64,000 nt of DNA from Bauldia sp. (GTDB lineage: Bacteria; Pseudomonadota; Alphaproteobacteria; Rhizobiales; Kaistiaceae), in assembly GCA_026126065.1 (NCBI GenBank), contig JAHCJY010000002.1, positions 124,001 through 188,000 on the forward strand, given 5' to 3'. This document shows positions 53,168 to 61,935 of the stretch, piece after piece; positions within the stretch are counted from its first letter, which is position 1; every line of letters begins with the position of its first letter. Under the pieces are notes generated by a model. That model was not told where the DNA came from. It saw only the letters and a program-made list of their open reading frames with translations, and searched no databases. Made by a program: the position numbers and the translations under genes.

Positions 53168-54028
53168 ATGACCCCGCGCATCCTCGTCGTCGGCTCATCC
53201 GGTCAGCTCGGGACGGCTCTCCGCCGCCTCGGCGACCCTGCCATCACCTGCGCCGGCCGGCCGGTGATCGACGTGATGCGCCCCGACACGATCATGGCGG
53301 CCGTCGCGGCGGCGCGGCCGGACGTCGTCGTCAACGCCTCGGCCTTCACTGCGGTCGATGCCGCCGAGGCCGACGAGGCGGGCGCCCTCGACGTCAACGC
53401 CCGCGGCGCTGCACTCCTTGCCGCAGCAGCCGGCGAGGCCGGCGCTCCGATCATCCACGTCTCGACCGACTACGTGTTCGCCGGCGACAAGGGATCGCCC
53501 TATCTCGAGGACGACGCGACGGGGCCGCTCACCGCCTATGGCCGGTCGAAGCTTGCCGGCGAAGGCACCGTGGCGCGCGCCAATCCGCGCCATGTCATCG
53601 TCCGCACATCATGGCTGTTCGGGACGTCCGATCGCACCTTCGTCGCGTCGGTGCTCCGCCTTGCCCGCGAACGGGAGCGGATCGAGATGGTGGCGGACCA
53701 GCTCGGCAGCCCGACCTTCGCCGGGGATCTCGCCGCCGCCCTCGTCGCGATGGCGACCGACATCGCCGGCCGCGAGGACTATGACTGGGGCGTCCGGCAC
53801 GTCGCGGGCGCGCATGCGTCGCGTTTCGAGTTCGCCGAGGCGGTGCTGGACGTCGCCGCCGCCCACGGCATGCGCCGGCCCGAACTCGTCCCGACCCGCC
53901 TCGCCAGCTTCAAGGCCGCCGCGCCGCGCCCCCTCGACACCCGCCTCGACAGCCGCTTCCCCGGCGGCCGGACGCGAAGCTTTCGCGAGGCCGTCCCGGC
54001 GCTGGTGGCGGAACTGATCGCCCGCTGA
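53168..54028 (+). CDS. rfbD: dTDP-4-dehydrorhamnose reductase
   Basis: A 286-residue short-chain dehydrogenase, last step of dTDP-L-rhamnose synthesis. The NADPH site is LVVGSSGQLGTAL. VNASAFTAVDAAEADE, IHVSTDYVFAG (catalytic Thr/Asp-Tyr region) and TAYGRSKLAGE (Tyr-x3-Lys) are as expected, followed by RTSWLFG. The ATG at 53168 has AAGGTGG about 6 bases upstream; GTG at 53159 is a weaker option. It follows rfbC across the palindromic repeat. Confidence 0.94.
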   Translation: MTPRILVVGSSGQLGTALRRLGDPAITCAGRPVIDVMRPDTIMAAVAAARPDVVVNASAFTAVDAAEADEAGALDVNARGAALLAAAAGEAGAPIIHVSTDYVFAGDKGSPYLEDDATGPLTAYGRSKLAGEGTVARANPRHVIVRTSWLFGTSDRTFVASVLRLARERERIEMVADQLGSPTFAGDLAAALVAMATDIAGREDYDWGVRHVAGAHASRFEFAEAVLDVAAAHGMRRPELVPTRLASFKAAAPRPLDTRLDSRFPGGRTRSFREAVPALVAELIAR

Positions 54029-54061
54029 CCCTAGTGGGGTGCAAACGGATGAGTCCGTCTT

Positions 54062-54264
54062 CCCTCGCCCCGTGGGGGAGAGGGCTCCGGACCTTGGCGA
54101 GCGCTTGCGAGCCTTAGGGCCGGAGGGTGAGGGGGTTCGCGCGCCCCCGGGACGACGGAACGACCCAAGCCTGAGCTAGGGAGAGGCTCGCCACCGTCAG
54201 TCCCCCCTCACCCGGATCGATCCGCTGCGCGCCTCGATCCGACCTCTCCCCACCGGGGCGAGGT
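54062..54264. repeat. Palindromic intergenic element between convergent rfb genes
   Basis: Two GC-rich hairpins bound the element: CCCTCGCCCC/GGGGGAGAGGG (54062-54084) and ACCTCTCCCC/GGGGCGAGGT (54242-54264). An inner pair GGGTGAGGGGG/CCCCCCTCACCC (54125-54212) makes the whole about 200 bases symmetrical. It fills most of the gap between rfbD and rfbA and may also end transcription from both sides. Similar elements are frequent between genes in high-GC alphaproteobacteria; copy number needs a genome search. Confidence 0.6.
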
Positions 54265-54307
54265 GAGGACTCGCGGTTGCCGAGTACCATCCGCGAATGC
54301 CCGACCC

Positions 54308-55177
54308 CTAGCCTGCCTCGGCGATCCGGATCAGGTATTTTCCGTATTCGCTCTTGCCGTGGCGCGCGCCGAGGGCGGCGAGCTGGTCGGCCGAGATGAG
54401 GCCGCGGGTGAAGGCGATCTCCTCGGGGCATGCGATGCGAAGCCCCTGCCGCCGCTCGAGCGTACGGACGAAGGTGGCCGCTTCCACGAGGCTGTCCATG
54501 GTGCCGGTGTCGAGCCAGGCGAAACCGCGGCCGAGGCGTTCGACATGGAGTTCGCCGCGGTCGAGATAGGCGCGGTTGAGGTCGGTGATCTCGAGTTCGC
54601 CGCGCGCGGAGGGCTTCAGCTCAGCCGCGATCCGCGGCGCATCCCCGTCGTAGAAGTAGAGGCCCGTCACGGCCCAGTTGGATCGCGGCGCGGCGGGCTT
54701 TTCCTCCAGCGAAATCGCGTTCCCGTCCGCGTCGAACTCCACCACCCCATACCGCTCCGGGTGGGTGACATTGTAGGCGAAGACCGTGGCGCCCCGCGGC
54801 CTCGTCGCCGCCGCGTCGAGCTGATCGGTGAAGCCGTGACCGTAGAAGATGTTGTCGCCAAGGATCAGCGCGGACGGGTCGGTGCCGACGAAATCGGCGC
54901 CGATGATATAGGCCTGCGCGAGGCCGTCGGGGTTCTTCTGCTCGGCGTAGGAAAGGCGAAGGCCCCAATCCCTGCCGTCGCCAAGGAGACGCCGGAACAG
55001 CGGCAGGTCGTGCGGCGTCGAAATGAGCAGGATCTCGGTGACCCCGGCCAGCATCAGGACGCTGAGCGGATAATAGATCATCGGCTTGTCGAAGATCGGC
55101 ATCAGCTGCTTCGAGACCGCGATCGTCAGCGGATACAGCCGCGTGCCGCTTCCGCCGGCGAGGATGATGCCCTTCAT
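54308..55177 (-). CDS. rfbA: Glucose-1-phosphate thymidylyltransferase
   Basis: A 289-residue nucleotidyltransferase, first step of dTDP-L-rhamnose synthesis. [18 protein letters not shown] is the nucleotide-binding motif, [19 protein letters not shown] the second, [13 protein letters not shown] holds the catalytic Asp, and [20 protein letters not shown] the sugar site. The ATG at 55177 has AAGGGA 6 bases upstream. It follows rfbB with a 23-base gap and converges on rfbD. Confidence 0.95.
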   Translation of the reverse strand: MKGIILAGGSGTRLYPLTIAVSKQLMPIFDKPMIYYPLSVLMLAGVTEILLISTPHDLPLFRRLLGDGRDWGLRLSYAEQKNPDGLAQAYIIGADFVGTDPSALILGDNIFYGHGFTDQLDAAATRPRGATVFAYNVTHPERYGVVEFDADGNAISLEEKPAAPRSNWAVTGLYFYDGDAPRIAAELKPSARGELEITDLNRAYLDRGELHVERLGRGFAWLDTGTMDSLVEAATFVRTLERRQGLRIACPEEIAFTRGLISADQLAALGARHGKSEYGKYLIRIAEAG

Positions 55178-55200
55178 GCGCGTCCCTTCGGCCTGTACCG

Positions 55201-56310
55201 TCAACCGCCCGCAGGCACCGCGCGGCGCGCAGCCGGCCGGTGGCCGGGCTCCGGGGCAAGGCCGAGCCGCTCGCCGCCATACACGCCGTCGCGGAGCGGC
55301 CGCCACCACCATTCATTGTCGAGGTACCAGCGCACCGTCTTCACGATGCCCGTCTCGAACGTCTCCTCGGCGCGCCAGCCGAGTTCTGTCTCGAGCCTGG
55401 TTGCATCGATGGCATAGCGGTGGTCGTGCCCCGGCCGGTCGGCGACGAAGGTGATGAGCCGTTCGTGCGGGGCGCGGTCGGGCGTGATCTCGTCGAGTGC
55501 CCGGCAGATCGTTTCGACCACGGTCCGGTTGGTGCGCTCGTTACCACCGCCGACATTGTAGGTTTCCCCCGGCCGTCCCGACGTGACGATGCGATGGAGC
55601 GCCCGGGCGTGGTCGGTCACGAACAGCCAGTCGCGGATGTTGGAGCCGTCGCCATAGACAGGCAGCGGCTGGCCGGCGAGCGCGTTGAGAATGACGAGCG
55701 GGATCAGCTTCTCCGGAAAGTGGAACGGCCCGTAATTGTTCGAGCAGTTCGAGACGATGACCGGCAGGCCGTAGGTGCGGTGCCACGCCCGGGCGAGATG
55801 GTCCGACGCCGCCTTGCTCGCGGCATAGGGCGAGGACGGATCGTACCGCGTCGTCTCGCTGAAACGGCCGTCGGCGCCGAGCGAGCCAAACACCTCGTCG
55901 GTGGAAACATGGAGGATGCGGAAGGCCTCGGCGCGGGCCTTCGGCAGCCCCGACCAGTAGCGCCGCGACGCCTCCAGTATCTCGTAAGTGCCCAGTACGT
56001 TTGTCTCGACGAAGGCCCGCGAACCGGTGATGGACCGGTCGACATGGCTTTCGGCGGCTAGATGGATCACCGCGTCGGGCTGCGCAGCGTCGAATGCCGC
56101 CGCCATCGCTCCGGCGTCGCAGATGTCGGCCCGGATGAACCGGTAGCGCTGCGACCCGGCGATGGACCGCAGCGAGGCGAGGTTGCCGGCATAGGTTAGC
56201 TTGTCGACGATCGTGACCGCGGCGCCCAGGTCCTCGACCAGATGGCGGCAGACCGCCGAGCCGATGAACCCGGCGCCCCCGGTGACGAGGAAATGGCTGA
56301 ACCCGCTCAC
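55201..56310 (-). CDS. rfbB: dTDP-glucose 4,6-dehydratase
   Basis: A 369-residue extended short-chain dehydrogenase, second step of dTDP-L-rhamnose synthesis. The NAD site is [41 protein letters not shown] (Thr-Asp-Glu catalytic set), [13 protein letters not shown] (Tyr-x3-Lys) and [17 protein letters not shown] are canonical. The start is GTG at 56310 with AAGGAAG 8 bases upstream; longer frames lack a site. The last 25 residues are an unusual Arg/Pro-rich tail. It heads the rfbB-rfbA pair. Confidence 0.95.
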   Translation of the reverse strand: MSGFSHFLVTGGAGFIGSAVCRHLVEDLGAAVTIVDKLTYAGNLASLRSIAGSQRYRFIRADICDAGAMAAAFDAAQPDAVIHLAAESHVDRSITGSRAFVETNVLGTYEILEASRRYWSGLPKARAEAFRILHVSTDEVFGSLGADGRFSETTRYDPSSPYAASKAASDHLARAWHRTYGLPVIVSNCSNNYGPFHFPEKLIPLVILNALAGQPLPVYGDGSNIRDWLFVTDHARALHRIVTSGRPGETYNVGGGNERTNRTVVETICRALDEITPDRAPHERLITFVADRPGHDHRYAIDATRLETELGWRAEETFETGIVKTVRWYLDNEWWWRPLRDGVYGGERLGLAPEPGHRPAARRAVPAGG

Positions 56311-56453
56311 CGCGGACTTCCTTGCGCGAACTGCAAAAGGCCGGGGAGACCGGCGCGACGGCAAGCGTACCACCACGTTCGGAGGTTTGGCAGGTCTCCA
56401 CCCGCGCCGGAGGCCGTTTCGTGCGCGTCCGATCGGTCAGGTTGCTCCCGCCG

Positions 56454-59400
56454 TCAAGCGAGTTCGACCTGCTCGACGCCCTTGATGACGCGCATCGCCC
56501 CGGCAAGGTCCGGCGTCACCGCGTAGCGGCCGGAAAGGCGCATCTCCACCTCGCGTCCGGCGTCCTCGGCGCGGACGATGATGCTCACCTCGCCCTTCCC
56601 GCGGTTCCGGCCCAGCTGCGCCTCGACCGCAGGGAGAGGCGTCTGGTCACTGAGGTAGAGCCGGAGGCGCTGGAGGCCGTCGGCGACGGCGTTCAGTTTC
56701 TGCACCTCCTGGACACGAAGGTTGATGCCCTCCGGCCGGTCCTCGGCGCCGACCACCAGGATGACCGAGGCGCCCGGCTCCAGCACGTCGCGGTATTGGA
56801 CCAGCGCCTCGGAGAACAACACCGCCTCGTACTGGCCCGTCGGATCGGACAGCTGCAGGATGCCCATGCGCCCACCGGTCTTGGTGCGGCGCTCCTGCCG
56901 CGCCGTCACGGTGCCGGCGAGCCGGCCCATTGTCGCCCCGGCGTGGACGGCGGCGGCAAAATCGACCCAGTTCTGCACGCGAAGGCGTTTCAGCACCGGG
57001 CCGTATTCGTCGAGCGGATGGGCGCTGAGATAGAACCCCACCGCCGCATGCTCGCGCTGGAGAAGTTCGCCGGGAAGCCACGGGTCTGCAGCCGGCAGCA
57101 CCATCGGCTCCGGCATGCCGCCGAACAGTTCGTTCTGCCCCGACACCGCGCCTTCCGCCGCCCGCCCCGCTTCCGCAAGGATGCGCTCGAGGCCGGCGAA
57201 GACCCGCGCGCGGTTCGGCTCGAGCGCATCGAACGCCCCGGCCGCAACAAGGCTCTCCAGCGCCCGGCGATTGACGAAACGCGGATTGATGCGGCGGGCG
57301 AAATCGCCGAGATCGACGAAAGGAGTGTCGCCGCGCATCTCGGCGATGTGCTCCACGGCCTGCTGGCCGACCGCCTTCACCGCCGCGAGCGAGTACTGGA
57401 TCCGCCCTTCCCGCACCGTGAAGGTGGCGGCCGATCCGTTGATCGACGGCGCCTCGACGGCGATGCCGAGCCGGATCGCCTCGCGCCGGAACTCCGAGAT
57501 CTTGTCCGTGTTCGGCATTTCGAGCGTCATCGACGCCGCGAGGAACTCGGCCGGGAAGTTCGCCTTCATCCAGGCTGTCTGGTAGGTGATCAGCGCGTAC
57601 GGCGCCGAGTGGGACTTGTTGAACCCGTAGTCGGCGAACTTCGCGCAGGCCTCGAAGATCTCCTCCGCATCGCCCTTGCCGATCCCGCGCTCGATGGCGC
57701 CGGAAACGAAGCGGACGCGCTGCTTCTCCATCTCGGAGCGGATCTTCTTGCCCATCGCGCGGCGAAGAAGGTCGGCCTCGCCGAAGCTGTAGCCGGCAAG
57801 GTCCCGCGCGATCTGCATCACCTGCTCCTGGTAGGTGATGATGCCGTAGGTCGGCTCGAGAATCGGCGCGAGGCTGGGGTGGATGTAGGTCACCTTCTCG
57901 CGCCCGAGCTTGCGGGCGCAGTAGGTCGGGATGTTCGCCATCGGGCCGGGACGGTAGAGCGCCACCAGCACCACGAGATCCTCGAAGCGGTCCGGCCGCA
58001 TGTCGACCAGGGCGCGGCGCATGCCGCCGCTTTCCAGCTGGAAGATGCCGACCGCCTCGCCGCGCGCCAGCATCTCGAAGGTCCTCCGGTCGTCGAGCGG
58101 GATGCGGGCAAGGTCGAGTTCGACGCCGCGCTGCCGCACCAGCTTCACCGCAGCTTCCAGCACCGTCAGCGTCTTGAGGCCCAGGAAGTCGAACTTCACC
58201 AGCCCGGCCTGCTCGACCCATTTCATGTTGAACTGGGTCACCGGCATGATCGAGCGCGGGTCGCGGTAGAGCGGAACCATCTGCTCGAGCGGCCGGTCGC
58301 CGATCACGATGCCGGCCGCGTGGGTCGATGCGTGGCGGTACAGCCCCTCGAGCTTGCGGCCCATGTCGAGAAGCTTTGCCACGATCGGCTCGGCTTCACG
58401 CGCCTGCCGGAGCCGCGGCTCGTCGATCTCGGCCTGCGCAAGCGACACAGGGCTTGCCGGGTTCTGCGGCACAAGCTTGCAGAGCCGGTCGACCTGGCCG
58501 TAGGGCATCTGCAGGACGCGGCCGACGTCGCGCAGCACGGCGCGTGCCTGCAGCGTTCCGAAAGTGATGATCTGCGCGACGCGGTCCGAGCCGTACTTCT
58601 CCTGCACGTAGCGCAGCACCTCGTCGCGCCGGTCCTGGCAGAAGTCGACGTCGAAGTCGGGCATCGACACGCGTTCGGGATTGAGGAAGCGCTCGAAGAT
58701 GAGGCCGAAGCGGATCGGGTCGAGGTCCGTGATCGTGAGCGACCAGGCCACAACCGATCCGGCGCCCGAACCACGCCCCGGACCCACCGGAATGCCCTGG
58801 GCCTTGGCCCACTGGATGAAGTCCGCGACGATCAGGAAATAGCCCTGATATTTCATGCGGATGATGACATTGAGCTCGTAGTCGAGGCGCGTCCGGTAGT
58901 CGGCGTCCGTGACGCCCGGCGCCATCCCGCCCTCGGCGAGCCGGCGCTCCAGCCCCGCGAAGGCCGCGCGTCGGAGTTCCGTGGCCTCGATCTCGTCGGC
59001 GGTATGCGGATCGGCATCCTTGCCGGCGAACCGTGGCAGGATCGGCTTGCGGATCGTCGGCCGGAAGGCGCAGCGAAGGGCGATCTCAACGGTGCTCGCC
59101 GTCGCCTCGGGCAGGTCCGCGAAGAGCGCCACCATCTCCGCCCGGGGCTTGAACCAGTGCTCCGGCGTCAGCCGCCGCCGGTTGTCCTCCGCGATGACGG
59201 CGCCCTCGGCGATCGCCATGAGCGCGTCGTGGGCCTCATAGTCCTCGCGAGCCGGGAAGAACGGCTCGTTGGTCGCGACGAGCGGCACGTCGAGGTCGTA
59301 GGCGAGATCGATCAGCACGGGCTCGGCCGCGATCTCCTCGGGCAGGCCGTGCCGCTGGACCTCCGCATAGAGACGATCGCCGAACGCCTCGCGCAGCCGG

Positions 59401-59915
59401 ACGAACCGCGCCCGCGCCAACTTCTCCTGGCCGGCGAGAAGCGCCTGGTCCACCGGTCCCTTCACCCCGCCCGTCAGCGCGATCAGGCCGCCTGCTGATT
59501 CGAGGAGCCGATCGGCGCGCACATGGGGGCGAAGGCCCGTTTCGGTCTCGATGAAGGACCGCGATACGAGCCGCACGAGATTCTCGTAGCCCTCCGCGGA
59601 TGCTGCGAGAAGGACGAGATCGGCGAGCGCCGGCCCCTGGATGCCGACGCGGCCCCGCCGGCTCGGCTCGAAACCGTCGGCAAAATCGACAGCGACCTGG
59701 CAGCCGACGATCGGCTGGATACCGGCCGCCGCCATTGCTTCGGAGAACTCGAGAGCACCGAACAGATTGCCGGTGTCGGTCAGCCCGAGGGCCGGCATCT
59801 TGTCGGCGGCCGCCAGCTTTGCGAGCGGCTTGAGCGGCAGCGCCCCCTCGAGCAGCGAGAAGGCGGAATGCACCCGCAGGTGCACGAAGCCGACGTCGCG
59901 GACGATCGATTCCAT
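56454..59915 (-). CDS. dnaE: DNA polymerase III alpha subunit
   Basis: A 1153-residue replicative polymerase. The N-terminal PHP domain starts VGFVHLRVHSAFSLLEGALP. The polymerase core has GPGRGSGAGSVVAWSL and PDFDVDFCQDRRDEVLRYV, which carries catalytic Asp residues. FNKSHSAPYALITYQTAWMK and a helix-hairpin-helix region (DFARRINPRFVNRRALESLVAAGAFDAL) follow, then an OB-fold near the C-terminus (GRLAGTVTARQERRTKTGGRMGIL). ATG at 59915 has GGGGAA 5 bases upstream; ATG at 59930 would add 5 residues. It is a clean full-length gene downstream of the LexA-linked peptide gene. Confidence 0.95.
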   Translation of the reverse strand: MESIVRDVGFVHLRVHSAFSLLEGALPLKPLAKLAAADKMPALGLTDTGNLFGALEFSEAMAAAGIQPIVGCQVAVDFADGFEPSRRGRVGIQGPALADLVLLAASAEGYENLVRLVSRSFIETETGLRPHVRADRLLESAGGLIALTGGVKGPVDQALLAGQEKLARARFVRLREAFGDRLYAEVQRHGLPEEIAAEPVLIDLAYDLDVPLVATNEPFFPAREDYEAHDALMAIAEGAVIAEDNRRRLTPEHWFKPRAEMVALFADLPEATASTVEIALRCAFRPTIRKPILPRFAGKDADPHTADEIEATELRRAAFAGLERRLAEGGMAPGVTDADYRTRLDYELNVIIRMKYQGYFLIVADFIQWAKAQGIPVGPGRGSGAGSVVAWSLTITDLDPIRFGLIFERFLNPERVSMPDFDVDFCQDRRDEVLRYVQEKYGSDRVAQIITFGTLQARAVLRDVGRVLQMPYGQVDRLCKLVPQNPASPVSLAQAEIDEPRLRQAREAEPIVAKLLDMGRKLEGLYRHASTHAAGIVIGDRPLEQMVPLYRDPRSIMPVTQFNMKWVEQAGLVKFDFLGLKTLTVLEAAVKLVRQRGVELDLARIPLDDRRTFEMLARGEAVGIFQLESGGMRRALVDMRPDRFEDLVVLVALYRPGPMANIPTYCARKLGREKVTYIHPSLAPILEPTYGIITYQEQVMQIARDLAGYSFGEADLLRRAMGKKIRSEMEKQRVRFVSGAIERGIGKGDAEEIFEACAKFADYGFNKSHSAPYALITYQTAWMKANFPAEFLAASMTLEMPNTDKISEFRREAIRLGIAVEAPSINGSAATFTVREGRIQYSLAAVKAVGQQAVEHIAEMRGDTPFVDLGDFARRINPRFVNRRALESLVAAGAFDALEPNRARVFAGLERILAEAGRAAEGAVSGQNELFGGMPEPMVLPAADPWLPGELLQREHAAVGFYLSAHPLDEYGPVLKRLRVQNWVDFAAAVHAGATMGRLAGTVTARQERRTKTGGRMGILQLSDPTGQYEAVLFSEALVQYRDVLEPGASVILVVGAEDRPEGINLRVQEVQKLNAVADGLQRLRLYLSDQTPLPAVEAQLGRNRGKGEVSIIVRAEDAGREVEMRLSGRYAVTPDLAGAMRVIKGVEQVELA

Positions 59916-59952
59916 CGGTTCCCCACTCATGGCCGTCGCCGGCCGGGACGCC

Positions 59953-60051
59953 TCAGAGCGTCCCCGTCGCCGCGCCCGACCAGAGGCCCAGCATCACCAC
60001 GAAGGCCAGCATCGCCACCATAGCGGCTATCTCGCGAACGATCCGGACCAT
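59953..60051 (-). CDS. 32-residue membrane peptide under a LexA box, SidA-like candidate
   Basis: A short frame of 33 codons with a strong ribosome-binding site (GGAGGAG, 7 bases before the ATG at 60051). The peptide has a short basic start MVRIVREI, one hydrophobic helix (about residues 9-28, AAMVAMLAFVVMLGLW) and a short Thr/Gly tail. An alphaproteobacterial SOS box lies 39 bases upstream between a -35 and a -10 element. In Caulobacter the LexA-controlled 29-residue membrane peptide SidA blocks division through FtsW/FtsN; by size, topology and control this gene could be its counterpart. From memory sidA also lies next to dnaE, which should be checked. Sequence identity to SidA was not tested. 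Confidence 0.65.
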   Translation of the reverse strand: MVRIVREIAAMVAMLAFVVMLGLWSGAATGTL

Positions 60052-60085
60052 GTGTCTCTCCTCCACAGAACCACGCTATGAACCC

Positions 60086-60115
60086 TATGTGTTCCCTTTT
60101 TGTTCCCCGAGTCAA
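60086..60115 (-). promoter_or_regulatory. LexA-controlled promoter (SOS box GTTC-N7-GTTC)
   Basis: GTTC at 60091-60094 and GTTC at 60102-60105 are spaced by exactly 7 bases, the known LexA site of alphaproteobacteria. On the minus strand TTGACT (60115-60110) is a good -35, with CACATA (60091-60086) 18 bases on as -10, so the box fills the spacer and would block polymerase. An added inverted half (GAAC at 60080-60083, 7 bases from GTTC) lies just downstream. The promoter points at the 32-residue peptide gene. Confidence 0.75.
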
Positions 60116-60130
60116 GGGGCGCCGTATTGC

Positions 60131-60152
60131 GGTCGTGTCTCAGTTTGAATTT
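60131..60152 (+). repeat. Left terminal inverted repeat
   Basis: Twenty-two bases starting GGTCGTGTCTCAGTTTG, perfectly inverted at 63636-63657. It ends 2 bases before the stop codon of the NYN gene. The target duplication CGTATTGC lies directly outside. Confidence 0.92.
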
Positions 60153-60154
60153 CT

Positions 60155-60796
60155 CTACGGCGGGGGCGCCCAGCCGGGCGGTGGATCGTAGCTAGGCGGG
60201 CGTGTTGTAACGGTCACCCCGTGAGCGTCGAGGATCGTGGCGGGGAACAAGTTGCGGGCGAGTCGACCAGCTGTGATCGCCGTTCCTGAGTTTGCGGCAC
60301 TGATCAAGTCCCGCGCTTTGCCGAAGCGGTCAGGCGGCGTCGCGATAAAGACCTGCTTGCCGGGGAAGCGCGTTCGCACACGACGGACGGCCGGAACGTG
60401 GTCGCTGTCCGCGCTTATCAGGATCGCACGGTCAAAGGCGTTGTCGAAGGCGTCTTCTAGGAGGGTCAGGGAGAAGTGAACATCCGTTTCCTTCTCCTCA
60501 TGTTGCTTCCACCGTGACCCACAATGTTTGCAGGAGGCTTCCTTCTCGGAGAAGCGCGCGATGTGACATTCCACGCCGCTATTGCGAAGCGCGGCCACAT
60601 ACTCCCGATGACGTGCGTATGATCCTGGCAGCCACGTTGCGTAGGCCGAAAAATACGCCACCTTCACAAGGGTCTCGCCCGGCCGGCAAAGCGACGCGGC
60701 GACGGCGTGAATGTCCACCCATTTCAAGTGCGGTTTCGCGAGCTCGTTGACCGCGTGATAGAGATTGAAGCCATCGACGTAGCAGGCGACGCGCAT
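60155..60796 (-). CDS. NYN-domain (PIN-like) nuclease with zinc-ribbon insert
   Basis: A 213-residue NYN/DUF88 protein. The metal-binding acidic set is seen in YVDGFNLYH (Asp8, Asn11), EKETDVHFSLTLLEDAF (Asp105) and AILISADSDHVPAVRR (Asp130, Asp132). A Cys pair SCKHCGSRW (89-92) between them suggests a small zinc-binding insert. NYN proteins are usually RNases, some acting as toxins or in defence. The stop lies 2 bases inside the left transposon end. A perfect terminator stands 22 bases upstream of the ATG, so expression may be attenuated. The target RNA is unknown. Confidence 0.85.
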   Translation of the reverse strand: MRVACYVDGFNLYHAVNELAKPHLKWVDIHAVAASLCRPGETLVKVAYFSAYATWLPGSYARHREYVAALRNSGVECHIARFSEKEASCKHCGSRWKQHEEKETDVHFSLTLLEDAFDNAFDRAILISADSDHVPAVRRVRTRFPGKQVFIATPPDRFGKARDLISAANSGTAITAGRLARNLFPATILDAHGVTVTTRPPSYDPPPGWAPPP

Positions 60797-60811
60797 TCGC
60801 GGGGCCTAGAA

Positions 60812-60840
60812 ACGAAAAGGCCGACTCAGAGAGTCGGCCT
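60812..60840 (-). terminator. Strong terminator hairpin upstream of the NYN gene
   Basis: A perfect 10-bp stem AGGCCGACTC/GAGTCGGCCT (60818-60827 and 60831-60840) with a 3-base loop is followed on the minus strand by TTTTCGTTTC. It lies between a consensus-like promoter and the NYN start codon, so it may serve as an attenuator or end a short RNA. Confidence 0.78.
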
Positions 60841-60878
60841 GTCCGACAGGACGTACCTGCCGGGGGGAATGGTCACCG

Positions 60879-60907
60879 CAGATAGAGCTGCAAGAGCTAA
60901 AAGTCAA
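60879..60907 (-). promoter_or_regulatory. Sigma-70-like promoter inside the transposon
   Basis: On the minus strand TTGACT (60907-60902) and TATCTG (60884-60879) are spaced by 17 bases. The expected start is near 60872, giving a transcript of about 60 bases before the terminator at 60812-60840. A small hairpin CCTGT/ACAGG (60837-60849) directly precedes that terminator. Confidence 0.6.
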
Positions 60908-60929
60908 GATTTCGACCCCCGCCACACAT

Positions 60930-61817
60930 TCACGCCGCGCGCTTCTTGTATGGACCGCGCCTTTTCGGCAACGGCTCACGAGCGTCGATAAGGCCAACCA
61001 CGTCCTCCATAGACCAGAGCCGATCCGACACGCCAGCGGCCATCGCTGGCGTCACCTTGAGCGTCTTGTGGATGCGGGTGAAGTTGTAGAACACGAAGTA
61101 CAGCGACAGCGCGTGGACGTGGTTGTCCACCTTCTTCGAGAAGGCGTTGCCGAGCCGGGCGAACCGCTTCATCGACATGCGCATCGTGAGGTTATGCCGC
61201 TCGACGTGCGACGTGCTGACATGGGCGAGGTCGGGGTTGCCCATCTTCGGCTCCTTCCGAGCGCCGACGCATTCGGCCGGGCTGTACTTGCGCTCAGCCG
61301 TCTTGGCGTCCGCCGACTCCCCGTAGAGCTTCACGAGCATGGCGTAATCGATCTGGCCACGGCCGAACGCGCCTGCGACCGCGTCGAGATAGACCCCGTG
61401 GCCGTCCGTCGTGAGCTGCATCCGGCCGTCCACACGGCCGCTCAGGTCATCGATGAAGGCGTTCGCGGTTTCCGCATCGCGGTCGCCAACCATCCAACTC
61501 AGGATCATCTTCGTGTCGCTGTCGATGGCGGTCCACGTCCAGACGCTGCCAGCGCCGTAGGGAGCCGCCTTGGCCTCGGGGACGTTCTTCGCCTTGGCGT
61601 AGCAGAACGACCAGATTTCATCGCACTGGACCCGCTTCGCCTTCACGCCGCGCACCGTCTCGTAGTGGAAGGCCGCGCACGCCTCGCCCGCATCGACCAG
61701 GAGCTTGCTCACGGTGTTAATCGACACGTCCGCCACGCGGCTGATCGACCGCATGGAGGAACCCTCACAGAGCATCGAGAGGATCTGAACGCGGGTGGCG
61801 AGGGGCAACTTGTTCAT
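60930..61817 (-). CDS. IS1-like DDE transposase
   Basis: A 295-residue transposase. The N-terminal helix-turn-helix lies in [35 protein letters not shown]. The DDE set is Asp66 (VQCDEIWSF), Asp138 ([13 protein letters not shown]) and Glu206 ([12 protein letters not shown]). The C-terminus ends in [10 protein letters not shown], common in this group. The sequence type is, as I recall it, filed under the IS1 family in alphaproteobacteria. ATG at 61817 is the natural start. It is intact, with no frameshift, which with the perfect ends suggests recent activity. Confidence 0.88.
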   Translation of the reverse strand: MNKLPLATRVQILSMLCEGSSMRSISRVADVSINTVSKLLVDAGEACAAFHYETVRGVKAKRVQCDEIWSFCYAKAKNVPEAKAAPYGAGSVWTWTAIDSDTKMILSWMVGDRDAETANAFIDDLSGRVDGRMQLTTDGHGVYLDAVAGAFGRGQIDYAMLVKLYGESADAKTAERKYSPAECVGARKEPKMGNPDLAHVSTSHVERHNLTMRMSMKRFARLGNAFSKKVDNHVHALSLYFVFYNFTRIHKTLKVTPAMAAGVSDRLWSMEDVVGLIDAREPLPKRRGPYKKRAA

Positions 61818-61935
61818 GAATTCAATATGAACTTTTATGCTTAGTCCGTCAAGGGCCGGACCCCAAAATGAGGGCCGCACTTGACCAACTGACGTGGCCA
61901 CTTTAGCAATCTGCCGCATCAGTTGGAGCAATGTC

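Noticed and set aside
56322..59498. An open frame of 1058 codons on the plus strand opposite dnaE
   Set aside because: It lies wholly antisense to dnaE, is rich in Arg, His and Asp, and has no domain. It follows from GC-rich codon structure.
60902..61890. A smaller insertion sequence bounded by CTTGAC near 60902 and 61885
   Set aside because: The match is only 6 bases and no target duplication is seen. The 22-bp repeats with an 8-bp duplication at 60131/63657 explain the element better.
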